This document shows, piece by piece, positions 33,186-40,960 of a stretch of 64,000 nt of DNA. Position numbers and translations under genes: made by a program. Where the stretch lies: contig CAWAGF010000001.1 of NCBI GenBank assembly GCA_963781675.1, positions 1,178,001 through 1,242,000 of the forward strand, in the 5' to 3' direction. The notes beneath the pieces were generated by a model that made no database searches, was not told the origin of the DNA, and was given only the letters and a program-made list of their open reading frames with translations. The stretch is from SCTD01 sp963781675. Its GTDB lineage: Bacteria; Actinomycetota; Actinomycetes; Mycobacteriales; SCTD01. Numbering within the stretch: the stretch's first letter is position 1; every line of letters starts with the position of its first letter.

Positions 33186-33900
33186 ATGGACCTCGACGGG
33201 CGCGTCGCCCTCGTCACCGGCGGCAGCCGCGGCATCGGCCTCGCGGTGGCCCGCGGGCTCGCCACGGCCGGCGCGACGGTGGTGCTCGTCGCGCGCGACG
33301 CCGGCCGCCTGGAGGCGGCGGTCGCGGCAGCTGGTCGCCGACGGGCTCGACGTGACCGGTCGGGCCGTGGACGTGTCGGACGGGGCGGCGGTGCGCCGGC
33401 TGCCGGAGCAGCTCGGCCCGCTGGCCGCCGTCGACGTGCTGGTCAACGCGGCGGGCGTGATGAGCGAGCGGACGAGCAAGACGCTGCGCACGAGCGACGA
33501 GGAGTGGCGCCGCGTGCTCGGCACCAACCTCGACGGCGTCTTCGCGACCACCGCCGCGTTCGTGCCGGGCATGGCGGAGCGGCGCAGCGGCCGGGTCATC
33601 AACCTCAGCGCCTGCCTGGGCCGCATGAGCGGGCCGGGCACCGCCGGCGGCCTGGCGCCGTACCGCGTGAGCAAGGCGGCCGTGAACGCGCTGACCAAGA
33701 ACCTCGCCGCCGAGCTGCAGGCCGGGCGGCGCGGGGTGCTGGTCGACGCGGTCTGCCCGGGTCACTGCGCGACCGACATGGGCGGCCCGGACGCGCCCCG
33801 GACGGCCGAGCAGGGTGCGGACACCGTGCTGTGGCTGGCCGCTCGCGAGGCGGGCCCGACCGGGCTGCTCTGGGAGGACCGCGAGCCGGTCCCCTGGTGA
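33186..33900 (+). CDS. SDR family oxidoreductase (single frameshift)
   Basis: This classical short-chain dehydrogenase of about 237 residues starts LDGRVALVTGGSRGIGLAVA (glycine-rich cofactor loop). Continuing in the next frame after one extra base near 33328, it has VDVLVNAAGVMSERTS (NAAG motif), FNL-like RVINLSACLGRMSGPG and the catalytic Y-x-x-x-K in APYRVSKAAVNALTKNL. The C-terminal CPGHCATDMGGPDAP is typical of the FabG/3-ketoacyl-reductase-like group. NADP preference is suggested by the basic residue after the second strand, but the substrate is unknown. Confidence 0.87.
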
Positions 33901-33914
33901 CGCAGACTGGGCCG

Positions 33915-35463
33915 GTGAAGCGCCCGTACGCCGCACTCCTGCTCGTGCTCTCGCTGGTGGCAGCCGGCTGCGGGGGCGGGGACGACCCGACGGTCGACGC
34001 CGCCGACGGCCGCGCCGACCGCCGTCGCCCCGTCCGGCGCTCCCTCGCCGGCCGTGACGCCCGCGGCGATCCCGAAGCCGACGTGGAAGCCGTGCGAGGA
34101 GGACTTCGAGTGCGCCGCGCTGCGGGTGCCGCTCGCGGAGGACGACCCGTCCCAGGGGACCGTCGACCTCGCGCTGACCCGCCTGCGGACGGCGAAGAAG
34201 GGCAGGCGGATCGGCTCGCTCGTCGTGAACCCCGGCGGCCCCGGGGCGTCGGCGGTGGAGTACCTGCAGGCCGCCTGGACGCTGGTCCCGGAGCCGGTGC
34301 GCGAGCGCTTCGACCTGGTCGCCTTCGACCCGCGCGGCGTCGGGCGCACCGCGCCGATCCGGTGCGCCACGACGGCGGAGCTGGACGAGTACTTCGCCGT
34401 CGACCCGAGCCCGGACGACGCGCAGGAGCTGCGCCGGCTCGAGGAGACCAACGCCGAGCTCGCCGCCGGCTGCGAGAAGAGGTCGGGGTCGCTGCTGCCG
34501 CACGTCAGCACCGCGGAGGCCGCCAAGGACCTCGACCGGGTGCGCGCGGCGGTCGGGGACGAGCGCCTGACCTACCTCGGCTACTCCTACGGCACCTCGC
34601 TCGGCGCCGCCTACCTCGACGCCTTCCCGACCCGGGTGCGCGCCATGGTGCTGGACGGCGGCATCGACCCCGAGCTCACCTGGGACGGCCTGCTCGAGGG
34701 GCAGTCCAAGGGGTTCGACCGGGCCCTCGAGGCCTTCCTGGCGGACTGCGAGAAGGAGCGCTGCCCCTACCGCGCGGAGGTCGACGGGCCGCTGCTGGAG
34801 GCGTACGACCGGCTCTCGGAGCAGGTCGACCGGACGCCGCTGCCGGCCGGGGGGAAGCGCACGGTCGGGCCGGGGGAGTTCGCGCTGGGCGTGCTCGGCG
34901 GCCTCTACAGCAAGGCCAGCGGCTGGCCGGCCATCGCGGACGCCCTCGTGGCCGCCGAGCAGGGCGACGGCGCGCCGATGCTGGCCCTCTCGGACGCCTA
35001 CCTCGAGCGGGGGCCGGACGGCTACGCCAACATCACCGAGGCGCTGTCCGCGGTGGTCTGCCTGGACCGGCAGTGGCCGCGCGAGATCGGCCCGTACACC
35101 GAGCTCGCCGACCGGGTCCGGGCGGACGCCCCCCGCTTCGGGCCGCTCATCGCGCTGTCCGGCTCGATCTGCGCCGACTGGCCGGTCCCGCCGGTGGGGG
35201 AGCCGAAGCGGGTGACCGCCCCCGGCTCGCCCCCCGTCGTCGTGGTCGGCACGACCGGCGACCCCGCGACGCCGTACGCCTGGTCGGTCGCGCTGGCCGA
35301 CCAGCTCGAGGACGGCGTGCTGGTCACCTACCGGGGCGACGGGCACACCGTCTACCGGGCCGGCTCGAGCGCCTGCGTGCGCAAGGTCGTGGACGCCTAC
35401 CTCATCACCGCGTCCGGGCGCCCGGGCCACGACCTGCTGACGCGTGCGAGGGTGGGCGCGTGA
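33915..35463 (+). CDS. Lipoprotein alpha/beta hydrolase, TAP family (single frameshift)
   Basis: The GTG start gives KRPYAALLLVLSLVAAGCGGG, a lipoprotein signal (lipobox VAAGC). One extra base near 34010 then shifts the frame in the Ala/Pro/Thr linker. The enzyme continues with PTWKPCEEDFECAALRVPL, the oxyanion motif VVNPGGPGASAVEYL, the nucleophile elbow LGYSYGTSLGAAYLDAF, and the C-terminal TAP-like domain with GDPATPYAWSVALADQL and the catalytic histidine in GDGHTVYRAGSSACVRK. Related enzymes are secreted tripeptidyl aminopeptidases or esterases. The stop overlaps the next start by GTGA. Confidence 0.88.
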
Positions 35464-36264
35464 GCCGCCCCCGCACGAGCCAGCGCCGCAAGATCGCGGT
35501 CGCCACCTGGCGGGCGCCCCGCGAGGGCCGGCTGCACGCCCGGATGGCCGTGGACGCCACGGCCGTCCTGGACTACTGCCGGCGCCGGCGCGCCGAGAGC
35601 GGCGTGCAGGTCACTCCCGGCGCTGGTCGTCGGGATGGCCTTCGCCCGCGGCGTGCTCGAGGTGCCGGCCTTCCTCAACCGCGTGGTGTTCGGGCGGATC
35701 GTGCCGTTCCCGACGCAGGACGTGGCCTTCGCCGTCGACATCGGCGAGGGCGACGACCTCGCGCCGACCAAGGTGCGCAACGCCGACACCAAGACCGTCG
35801 TCGAGGTGGGGCGCGAGCTCGAGGCCGGCGCCGCCCGGCTGCGCGCCCGGCAGGACAGCGACTACGAGACGACCAGCGGCATCGCGCGGGCGGTGCCGTG
35901 GTTCGCGCTGCGACCGATGCTCGCCGCCGCCTCGGTGCTCAACGGCGGGATCGGCGTGCGGGCCTTCGGCCAGCCGGCCCACCCGCTCGGCTCGCTGTTC
36001 GTCACGAACATCGGCTCGTTCGGGCTGGACGAGGGCTACGTCGCGCCGGTGCCGCTGGCCCGGGTCCCGCTGTACGTCTGCGTCGGCGCGGTGTCGGACG
36101 CGCCGATGGCGGTGGACGGCCAGGTGGTGGTCCGCCCGCAGGTGGTCATGACGGCGACGGCCGACCACCGGCTGGTCGACGGCGCGCACGCCGCCAAGCT
36201 GGCGCGCTTCGTGCGCAAGGCCCTCGCGCAGCCGGACGTGCTGGACGTGCCGCTCAGCCGGTGA
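35460..36264 (+). CDS. 2-oxoacid dehydrogenase acyltransferase-like protein lacking a lipoyl domain (single frameshift)
   Basis: About 267 residues resemble only the catalytic core of E2 acyltransferases. RKIAVATWRAPREGRLHARM opens the core, and the end holds the active-site pattern TATADHRLVDGAHAAKLARF (D-H-R-x-V-D-G). FGLDEGYVAPVPLARVPLYV is also typical. No lipoyl or E1/E3-binding domain precedes it. One extra base near 35625 breaks the frame. It is coupled to the lipoprotein hydrolase gene, which is an unexpected partner. It may acylate a small molecule instead of serving a dehydrogenase complex. Confidence 0.82.
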
Positions 36265-36490
36265 GCTCGCTCGGCGGCTGCTCGACGAGCAGCGCGTCGA
36301 GGGCCAGCTGCCGGCGCACCTCCTCCGGCGGGTCCCAGCCGGTCGCGACCAGGTGCTCGTAGAGCATCACGCGCGCCTCGATCACGGCCTCGGCGGACTG
36401 CAGGCTGGCCCCGCGGCGCTGGGCGCGGTGGGCGGCCACGACGACGCGGTAGCGGTCGTACAGCCGCTGGAGCGCCGGGTCCCCGTCCAT
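36254..36490 (-). CDS. Small hypothetical protein
   Basis: The 78-residue frame begins MDGDPALQRLYDRYRVVVAA and is helical and highly charged, with LQSAEAVIEARVMLYEHLVA in the middle. It overlaps the end of the convergent E2-like gene by 11 nt. No family is recognised; coding character rests on amphipathic helices and the clean start. Confidence 0.55.
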   Translation of the reverse strand: MDGDPALQRLYDRYRVVVAAHRAQRRGASLQSAEAVIEARVMLYEHLVATGWDPPEEVRRQLALDALLVEQPPSELTG

Positions 36491-36532
36491 GCCCCCCTGT
36501 CGGCAGGTCGGGCCCCGGACTTGAGCGCCCGG

Positions 36533-36718
36533 TCAGGCGGACTTGCGGGGCAGCGGGCGGGCGTGCCGCGAGATGTCCATCGTGACGTGGCAGCCCTCGT
36601 GGGCGGCGAAGAAGCCGGCCAGCGCGGCCCGCACCTCGTCCTCCTCCTGGCTCTCCACGACGACGTCGACCTGGCAGGTCGTGCAGCCGAGCGCGATCCC
36701 CGTGCGGCTCGGCGTCAT
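36533..36718 (-). CDS. Small hypothetical protein with C-x-x-C motif
   Basis: The 61-residue frame begins MTPSRTGIALGCTTCQVDVV. After the CTTC pair it has an acidic helix (VESQEEDEVRAALAGFFAAH), a further Cys-His (EGCHVTMDIS) and a basic tail. The three cysteines and histidines might bind a metal. It lies 42 nt upstream of the previous small gene in the same direction, so they may form a unit. Confidence 0.5.
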   Translation of the reverse strand: MTPSRTGIALGCTTCQVDVVVESQEEDEVRAALAGFFAAHEGCHVTMDISRHARPLPRKSA

Positions 36719-36920
36719 GCGTCACGGTCCCCTGGCAGCTGCGCGCGCACCATCGGCCGTTCCGACGCCCCGCCTGGTCACAACGGGCCAGGTCCGCGCC
36801 CCCGTGAGGACGGTGTCGCGGGAGGAAGCGGTCCGACCGGGCGCGGTCACGCCGACGGCGTCCACCCCGCGCCGTCGATCAGGTGCGCGCCCGCGCCGCC
36901 GCCTGGCAGACTCGTCGGCG
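36719..36920. other. Intergenic region upstream of the manganese riboswitch
   Basis: No gene is seen in these 202 nt. CAGACT at 36907-36912 could be a -10 element that starts the riboswitch transcript about 7 nt later. Confidence 0.4.
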
Positions 36921-37061
36921 AAGGGGAGTAGTCCGCTCGCGCGGTCCAGGCCGCGCGCGCTGGTGCGTCGACATACCGGTGGGTCTCCCACCCGGTGCAC
37001 CGCCCGGCCCGGCCGGGTGGACGAGACCTTCGGCACGAGCACGGTGCCGGAGACTCCCCTG
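36921..37061 (+). ncRNA. yybP-ykoY manganese riboswitch
   Basis: The element opens with AAGGGGAGTAG, the conserved 5' part of the yybP-ykoY motif. It contains a variable GC-rich middle with CGGTGGGTCTCCCACCCGG-type pairing, and closes with GACGAGACCTTCGGCACGAG, then CGGTGCCGGAGACTCCCC, which pairs back to the 5' GGGGAGT. The gene directly downstream is the manganese exporter mntP, the classic target. Binding of manganese should permit mntP expression. Confidence 0.88.
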
Positions 37062-37093
37062 CCTCCGGCCGTCCCACGAGCGGAGGCACGCGC

Positions 37094-37666
37094 ATGCCCC
37101 TGGCCACGCTGCTGCTCATCGCCTTTGGCGTGTCCGCCGACGCCTTCGCGGTCGCGGTCGGCAAGGGCCTCGGCATGCGCCGCCTGCAGCTGCGCACCGC
37201 CGCCACGCTCGCCGTCGCGTTCGGCTTGGCGCAGGGGCTCATGCCGGTGCTCGGCTGGCTGCTCGGCACCCAGCTCGCGGACGCCATCGTCGAGCTCGAC
37301 CACTGGATCGCGTTCGGGCTGCTCGCCTTCGTCGGCGCGAGGATGGTCCGCGAGGCGCTGCGGTCCGACCGCGGCGACGACCCGGCGCCGGGCGCTGGCG
37401 GGCTGCAGGTCCGCGAGCTGCTGCTGCTCTCGGTGGCGACCAGCATCGACGCGCTGGCCGTCGGGATCAGCTTCGCGTTCCTCGACGTCAGCATCCTGGC
37501 CGCCGCGAGCCTGATCGGCGGCGTCACGCTGGTGCTGTCGTTCGCGGGCGTGGTGATCGGGCAGCGGGCCGGGGCGCGCTTCCGGCGACCGGCCGAGGTG
37601 GCCGGCGGCCTGGTGCTCATCGGGATCGGCCTGAAGATCCTGCTCGACCACCTCGGCGTCCTGTGA
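37094..37666 (+). CDS. mntP: Manganese efflux pump MntP
   Basis: The 190-residue protein has six transmembrane helices in two similar halves. Each half carries the family's aspartate: FGVSADAFAVAVGKGL in the first and SVATSIDALAVGISFAFLD in the second. MntP (DUF204) exports manganese and protects against its excess. The ATG follows a GGAGG site, 32 nt after the riboswitch. Confidence 0.93.
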   Translation: MPLATLLLIAFGVSADAFAVAVGKGLGMRRLQLRTAATLAVAFGLAQGLMPVLGWLLGTQLADAIVELDHWIAFGLLAFVGARMVREALRSDRGDDPAPGAGGLQVRELLLLSVATSIDALAVGISFAFLDVSILAAASLIGGVTLVLSFAGVVIGQRAGARFRRPAEVAGGLVLIGIGLKILLDHLGVL

Positions 37667-37796
37667 CCGAGACCCAGGTCACGTCGGCGCCGTGCCCGGC
37701 CGGCAGGAGCGGCCGCCCGGGCAGCGAATAGCGTCAGGAGCAGACGACGCAGCAGGGCCCGCCACGGAGCCCGCGCGCAGGACCGGAGGGGGAGCG

Positions 37797-38609
37797 GTGA
37801 GCCAGGCACGTCCCCGCGCCCGCGGCGCGCACGCCGCCCCGCGCACCGCCTGGTCGGCCCCGCGGGTGGACACCGGCACGCCGCGGCACGGCCGGGTGCT
37901 GCCCGCCCCCCTCACCGCCCTCGTCCTCGGCGCGGCCGGCGGCGGGCTCGCGCTGCTCGGCGCCCTCGGACCGGCGCAGTCCGCCACCGAGGCCGCGACG
38001 CCGACGCCGCCGCTGGCCCTGTCCGCGCAGGCCCTGTCCGCCCCCGCGCCGCTCGACGACGACCGCTGGGACGACCGCGCCAGCCGCGCCCGTCGCGCCG
38101 CGGCCGCCGACCCCGAGCCTGCTCCGGTCGTGACCCGCCCGGCGGCGCCCGCGCCGCCGCCGCAGCCCACCCTGCCCGGGTGCGACGGCAAGGCCCACGA
38201 CATCGCCGGCTTCGCCAACGGCCGGCTGCCCGCCGGTGTGCTGTGCACCGTCCCGGACGGCACCGGCGAGCGGCTGCGCGCCGACGCGGCCGTCTCCTTC
38301 GTCGGGCTGGCGGCGGCCTACCAGAAGGCCCTGGGCGAGCCGCTGTGCCTCACCGACGGCTACCGCCCGCTGTCCGAGCAGCAGCAGCTGCGCCGCACCA
38401 AGCCGCGCTTCGCGGCCCGTCCCGGCCACAGCGAGCACGGCTGGGGCCTCGCCGTCGACCTGTCCTGCGGCGTGCAGTCCTTCCGTACGAAGCAGCACGC
38501 CTGGCTCGTCGCGCACGCCGCCGAGCACGGCTGGTTCCTGCCGGACTGGGCGCAGCGCGGGGGCAGCCGGCCGGAGCCGTGGCACTGGGAGTTCGCCGGA
38601 CAGCAGTAG
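37797..38609 (+). CDS. D-alanyl-D-alanine carboxypeptidase, VanY-like (M15)
   Basis: The 270-residue protein has a long basic N-terminus, one membrane helix (LTALVLGAAGGGLALLGALG), an Ala/Pro-rich stalk (about residues 60-120) and an extracellular M15 peptidase domain. The zinc and catalytic motifs are TDGYRPLSEQQQLR, RPGHSEHGWGLAVDLSCG (H-x6-D) and PWHWEF (H-W). It should trim the terminal D-alanine from peptidoglycan peptides. Cysteines in GCDGK, LCTV, LCLT and SCGV may form disulfides. The GTG is chosen as the last start before the helix with a GGAGG site. Confidence 0.9.
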   Translation: MSQARPRARGAHAAPRTAWSAPRVDTGTPRHGRVLPAPLTALVLGAAGGGLALLGALGPAQSATEAATPTPPLALSAQALSAPAPLDDDRWDDRASRARRAAAADPEPAPVVTRPAAPAPPPQPTLPGCDGKAHDIAGFANGRLPAGVLCTVPDGTGERLRADAAVSFVGLAAAYQKALGEPLCLTDGYRPLSEQQQLRRTKPRFAARPGHSEHGWGLAVDLSCGVQSFRTKQHAWLVAHAAEHGWFLPDWAQRGGSRPEPWHWEFAGQQ

Positions 38610-38650
38610 CCGGTGATGCCGGCCCGGCTCGCGTGCGGCGGCTCCCGGAG

Positions 38651-38672
38651 GCGCGCCGGGTGACCGGCGCGC
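38651..38672. terminator. Hairpin between convergent genes
   Basis: GCGCGCCGG-GTGA-CCGGCGCGC forms a perfect 9-bp stem with a tetraloop. It lies between the VanY-like gene and a convergent small gene, so it could end both transcripts. No U-tract follows. Confidence 0.6.
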
Positions 38673-38687
38673 AGGGGCGGCCGCCGG

Positions 38688-38912
38688 TCAGGAGCCGTGG
38701 GTCGGGACCGGCGGCAGCGGTGCGGCCTGCCGGCCCTGACGGCGCTGCACGACGGCCATTGCGCGGTCCCGGCACGCCGACGACGCGGCGAGCACCTCCC
38801 GGGCCTGCAGCCGCACGCGCCGCGACACCTCGCAGGAGGCCTCGACGAGCGTGCGCTGCTCGCGCACCAGCCCGGCCAGGCCGCTGTCGACGGGAGGACC
38901 TGAGGGCGGCAC
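38688..38912 (-). CDS. Small hypothetical protein
   Basis: A GGGGGAGG site precedes the GTG. The 74-residue product begins VPPSGPPVDSGLAGLVREQR and continues as an amphipathic helix with cysteines (TLVEASCEVSRRVRLQAREV, SSACRDRAMAVVQRR). No family is recognised. It lies downstream of the coiled-coil gene in the same direction. Confidence 0.5.
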   Translation of the reverse strand: MPPSGPPVDSGLAGLVREQRTLVEASCEVSRRVRLQAREVLAASSACRDRAMAVVQRRQGRQAAPLPPVPTHGS

Positions 38913-38998
38913 GCGGTCGTCCTCCCCCCGTCGCGGCCGAGGACTCCTGCCGGCGCACTCCGCGGCCGGTGAGAGGTCCCGGACGGCAGGCGGACCCG

Positions 38999-39430
38999 TC
39001 AGGCCCCCGTCTCGTCGGCGACAGGGTGCTGCCCGCCGCTCTCCCGGTCGATCTCCGCCTGCTCCCGCTCCGCGTCGAGGACGTCGCGAGCACCCTGGGC
39101 GTCCTGCCGGTCGAGCTGCGCCTCCCTGCGGGTCAGCGACGCGCGGGAGTGCTCCAGCGCCTGCCGCGCCTCGCCCTGGAGCCACGCGCTCTGCTCGGAC
39201 GTCGTGCCGCTGGCCCAGGCCTGCCGCCGGTGCTCGAGGAGGCGGGCTTCCCGCTCGCCGAGCGCGCGCTCCCGCTCGTCCGCGCGGGCCTCGCGCGCGT
39301 CGGCCAGCTGGTCCCTCAGGTCCGCCGCCACGTCGCGGGCCGCTGCGGCGTGGTCGCGCAGGGTGGCAGCGCGGTCCGTCACCGCGGACAGCGCGTCCTG
39401 CGTGGGGGGCGTCTCCGGCTCGGCAGCCAC
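38999..39430 (-). CDS. Coiled-coil hypothetical protein
   Basis: The 143-residue protein is almost wholly charged helix with heptad character (AATLRDHAAAARDVAADLRD, ADAREARADERERALGEREA, ASLTRREAQLDRQDAQGARD). It has no signal or membrane segment. Such proteins often look like GAF/ANTAR-associated or cytoplasmic scaffold pieces in actinobacteria, but no function can be given. Confidence 0.6.
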   Translation of the reverse strand: MAAEPETPPTQDALSAVTDRAATLRDHAAAARDVAADLRDQLADAREARADERERALGEREARLLEHRRQAWASGTTSEQSAWLQGEARQALEHSRASLTRREAQLDRQDAQGARDVLDAEREQAEIDRESGGQHPVADETGA

Positions 39431-39576
39431 CCGCCGACCGTACGGCAGGCCCGGTGCGACTCCGCCGGAGCCGCGACGGGCCCAGGCCGCGAGAGAGCCC
39501 GTCGCAGCACGACCTCACCTCGGCGGCGCGGCCTCCTCGCGGACGACGTCGACGGTCGTTGGTGCGACACGTCAGG

Positions 39577-39651
39577 TGGTGCCCCCGGCAGGATTCGAAC
39601 CTGCGCCCCTGCCTCCGGAGGGCAGTGCTCTATCCCCTGAGCTACGGGGGC
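39577..39651 (-). tRNA. tRNA-Arg (anticodon CCG), CCA encoded
   Basis: On the reverse strand the acceptor arms GCCCCCG and CGGGGGC pair fully. The D-arm is GCTC/GAGC, the anticodon arm is CTGCC-CTCCGGA-GGCAG giving anticodon CCG, and the T-arm is GCAGG-TTCGAAT-CCTGC. Discriminator A and an encoded CCA follow. Confidence 0.95.
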
Positions 39652-39711
39652 TCGGGGCGGCCAGGACGCTACCAGCGCGACCTCCGCGGGCGGTCCGCCC
39701 GGAGCCCTGTG

Positions 39712-39717
39712 TAGCGT
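39712..39717 (+). promoter_or_regulatory. -10 element of the response regulator gene
   Basis: TAGCGT lies 8 nt before the ATG at 39726 with no ribosome-binding site. Confidence 0.4.
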
Positions 39718-39725
39718 CCCCGGCC

Positions 39726-40112
39726 ATGTCGAGCAGCCTGGGCCGCGTCCTCGTGGTCGACGACGACGACGTGATCCGCCAGCTCATCACGGTGAACCTC
39801 GAGCTCGAGGGCTTCGAGGTCGCGACGGCCGTGGACGGCCAGGACTGCCTGGACAAGGTGCAGGACGTCCAGCCCGACGTCATCACGCTCGACATCATGA
39901 TGCCGAGGCTCGACGGCTGGGAGGCCGCGAGCCGGCTGCGGGCCGATCCGGACACCGCGGGCATCAAGGTCGTGCTGCTCTCCGCCCGTGCCCAGGAGGC
40001 CGACCTCGAGCGCGGCAGCCGCATCGGCGTGGACGCCTACCTCACCAAGCCGTTCGACCCGGACGAGCTCATCGAGGTCGTCCGCCGGCTGGCCGGGCTG
40101 CCTCCGGCCTAG
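39726..40112 (+). CDS. Single-domain response regulator
   Basis: The 128-residue protein is one receiver domain. RVLVVDDDDVIRQLI supplies the acidic pocket, DVITLDIMMPRLDGWE the phospho-accepting aspartate, VVLLSARAQEAD the conserved Ser and VDAYLTKPFDPDELI the lysine. No output domain follows, so it acts by protein contact, or on an unlinked kinase or effector. A strong terminator follows at once, so it is monocistronic. No kinase gene is adjacent. Confidence 0.92.
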   Translation: MSSSLGRVLVVDDDDVIRQLITVNLELEGFEVATAVDGQDCLDKVQDVQPDVITLDIMMPRLDGWEAASRLRADPDTAGIKVVLLSARAQEADLERGSRIGVDAYLTKPFDPDELIEVVRRLAGLPPA

Positions 40113-40125
40113 CCGCGCCTGGTAC

Positions 40126-40166
40126 GCCGAACGCCCCGCCCGCTGCTCGCGGACGGGGCGTTCGGC
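40126..40166. terminator. Strong bidirectional terminator hairpin
   Basis: GCCGAACGCCCCG and CGGGGCGTTCGGC form a perfect 13-bp stem with a 15-nt loop. It lies between the convergent response regulator and DUF3105 genes. Confidence 0.85.
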
Positions 40167-40175
40167 TGCGCGGGG

Positions 40176-40874
40176 CTACTTCGCGGGGGTGGGGGCGGCG
40201 CTGCCGACCGGGATCTCGACGGCGGCGGACGGCTGCGTCGGGGCGGCCTCGCCCTGCACCGGACCGGTCGAGGTGTTGCCGAGGCAGGCCGCACCGGGCT
40301 CAGGGGTCTGCGGGCCGTTGGTGTAGCCCTCGATGAAGCGGTCGATCCGCGGGTCGTCGGCGGTGTCGACGGACAGGCGACGGCCCCAGGCGTTGAGGTT
40401 GATCGGGCTCTTCTGCTCGGGGACCGGGCTCATCAGGCCGTACGGGTCGCCCTCGACCTTGCCGGCCAGCTCCTTGACCTGGTCGGCCGGCACCTTGTCG
40501 TTGTAGGTGATCCAGACGGCGCCGTGCTCCATCGAGTGCACGGCGTGCTCCGGCGCGATCGGCTCGGTGTAGACGGCGCACTGCTGCGGCACGGCGTTGT
40601 GGTCGCCGCTGTTCGGCGGGGTCTGCGCGTACTTCACCGGACCCGCGACGTGGCCGCGCTTGAGCTCGCCGCTCGCGACGGCGACGCCCTCGACGGCCTT
40701 GTCCGGGTTGGTCTGCAGCTGGTCGCGGCCCGAGCCCTGGTTGAACGCGGCGTAGGCGATCAGACCGACGAGCATGGCGCCGAGCACGACCGAGCCGATC
40801 ACCGTCGCCCACGGGAAGGGCTTGGACACCTTGATCGGTGCGGCCCGTCGGGGGGTGGCGGGGGTGCGAGCCAT
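40176..40874 (-). CDS. DUF3105 membrane-anchored protein
   Basis: The 232-residue protein has a short basic cytoplasmic tail, one helix (VIGSVVLGAMLVGLIAYAAF) and an outside domain. The DUF3105 motifs are PPNSGDHNAVPQQCAVYTEP and HAVHSMEHGAVWITYND, rich in histidines that may bind metal. SPINLNAWGRRLSVD and two cysteines follow. The function is unknown. The ATG at 40874 is 86 nt from the divergent argS start. Confidence 0.85.
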   Translation of the reverse strand: MARTPATPRRAAPIKVSKPFPWATVIGSVVLGAMLVGLIAYAAFNQGSGRDQLQTNPDKAVEGVAVASGELKRGHVAGPVKYAQTPPNSGDHNAVPQQCAVYTEPIAPEHAVHSMEHGAVWITYNDKVPADQVKELAGKVEGDPYGLMSPVPEQKSPINLNAWGRRLSVDTADDPRIDRFIEGYTNGPQTPEPGAACLGNTSTGPVQGEAAPTQPSAAVEIPVGSAAPTPAK

Positions 40875-40948
40875 GCGGGGTCCGTCCTCGGGTTCGGGGG
40901 GCAGCGAGCTGCACGTGTCTGGCCCGGAGTCTAGGTGCGGGCCGCGAC

Positions 40949-40954
40949 TACCCT
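40949..40954 (+). promoter_or_regulatory. -10 element of argS
   Basis: TACCCT lies 6 nt before the GTG at 40961 with no ribosome-binding site. This would start the argS-lysA-hom transcript without a leader. Confidence 0.5.
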
Positions 40955-40960
40955 GAGGCG

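Noticed and set aside
30309..36362. A forward frame of about 2000 codons across kgd to the E2-like gene
   Set aside because: It is an antisense frame through kgd that happens to stay open through the N-termini of the SDR, hydrolase and E2-like genes. No coherent protein spans it.
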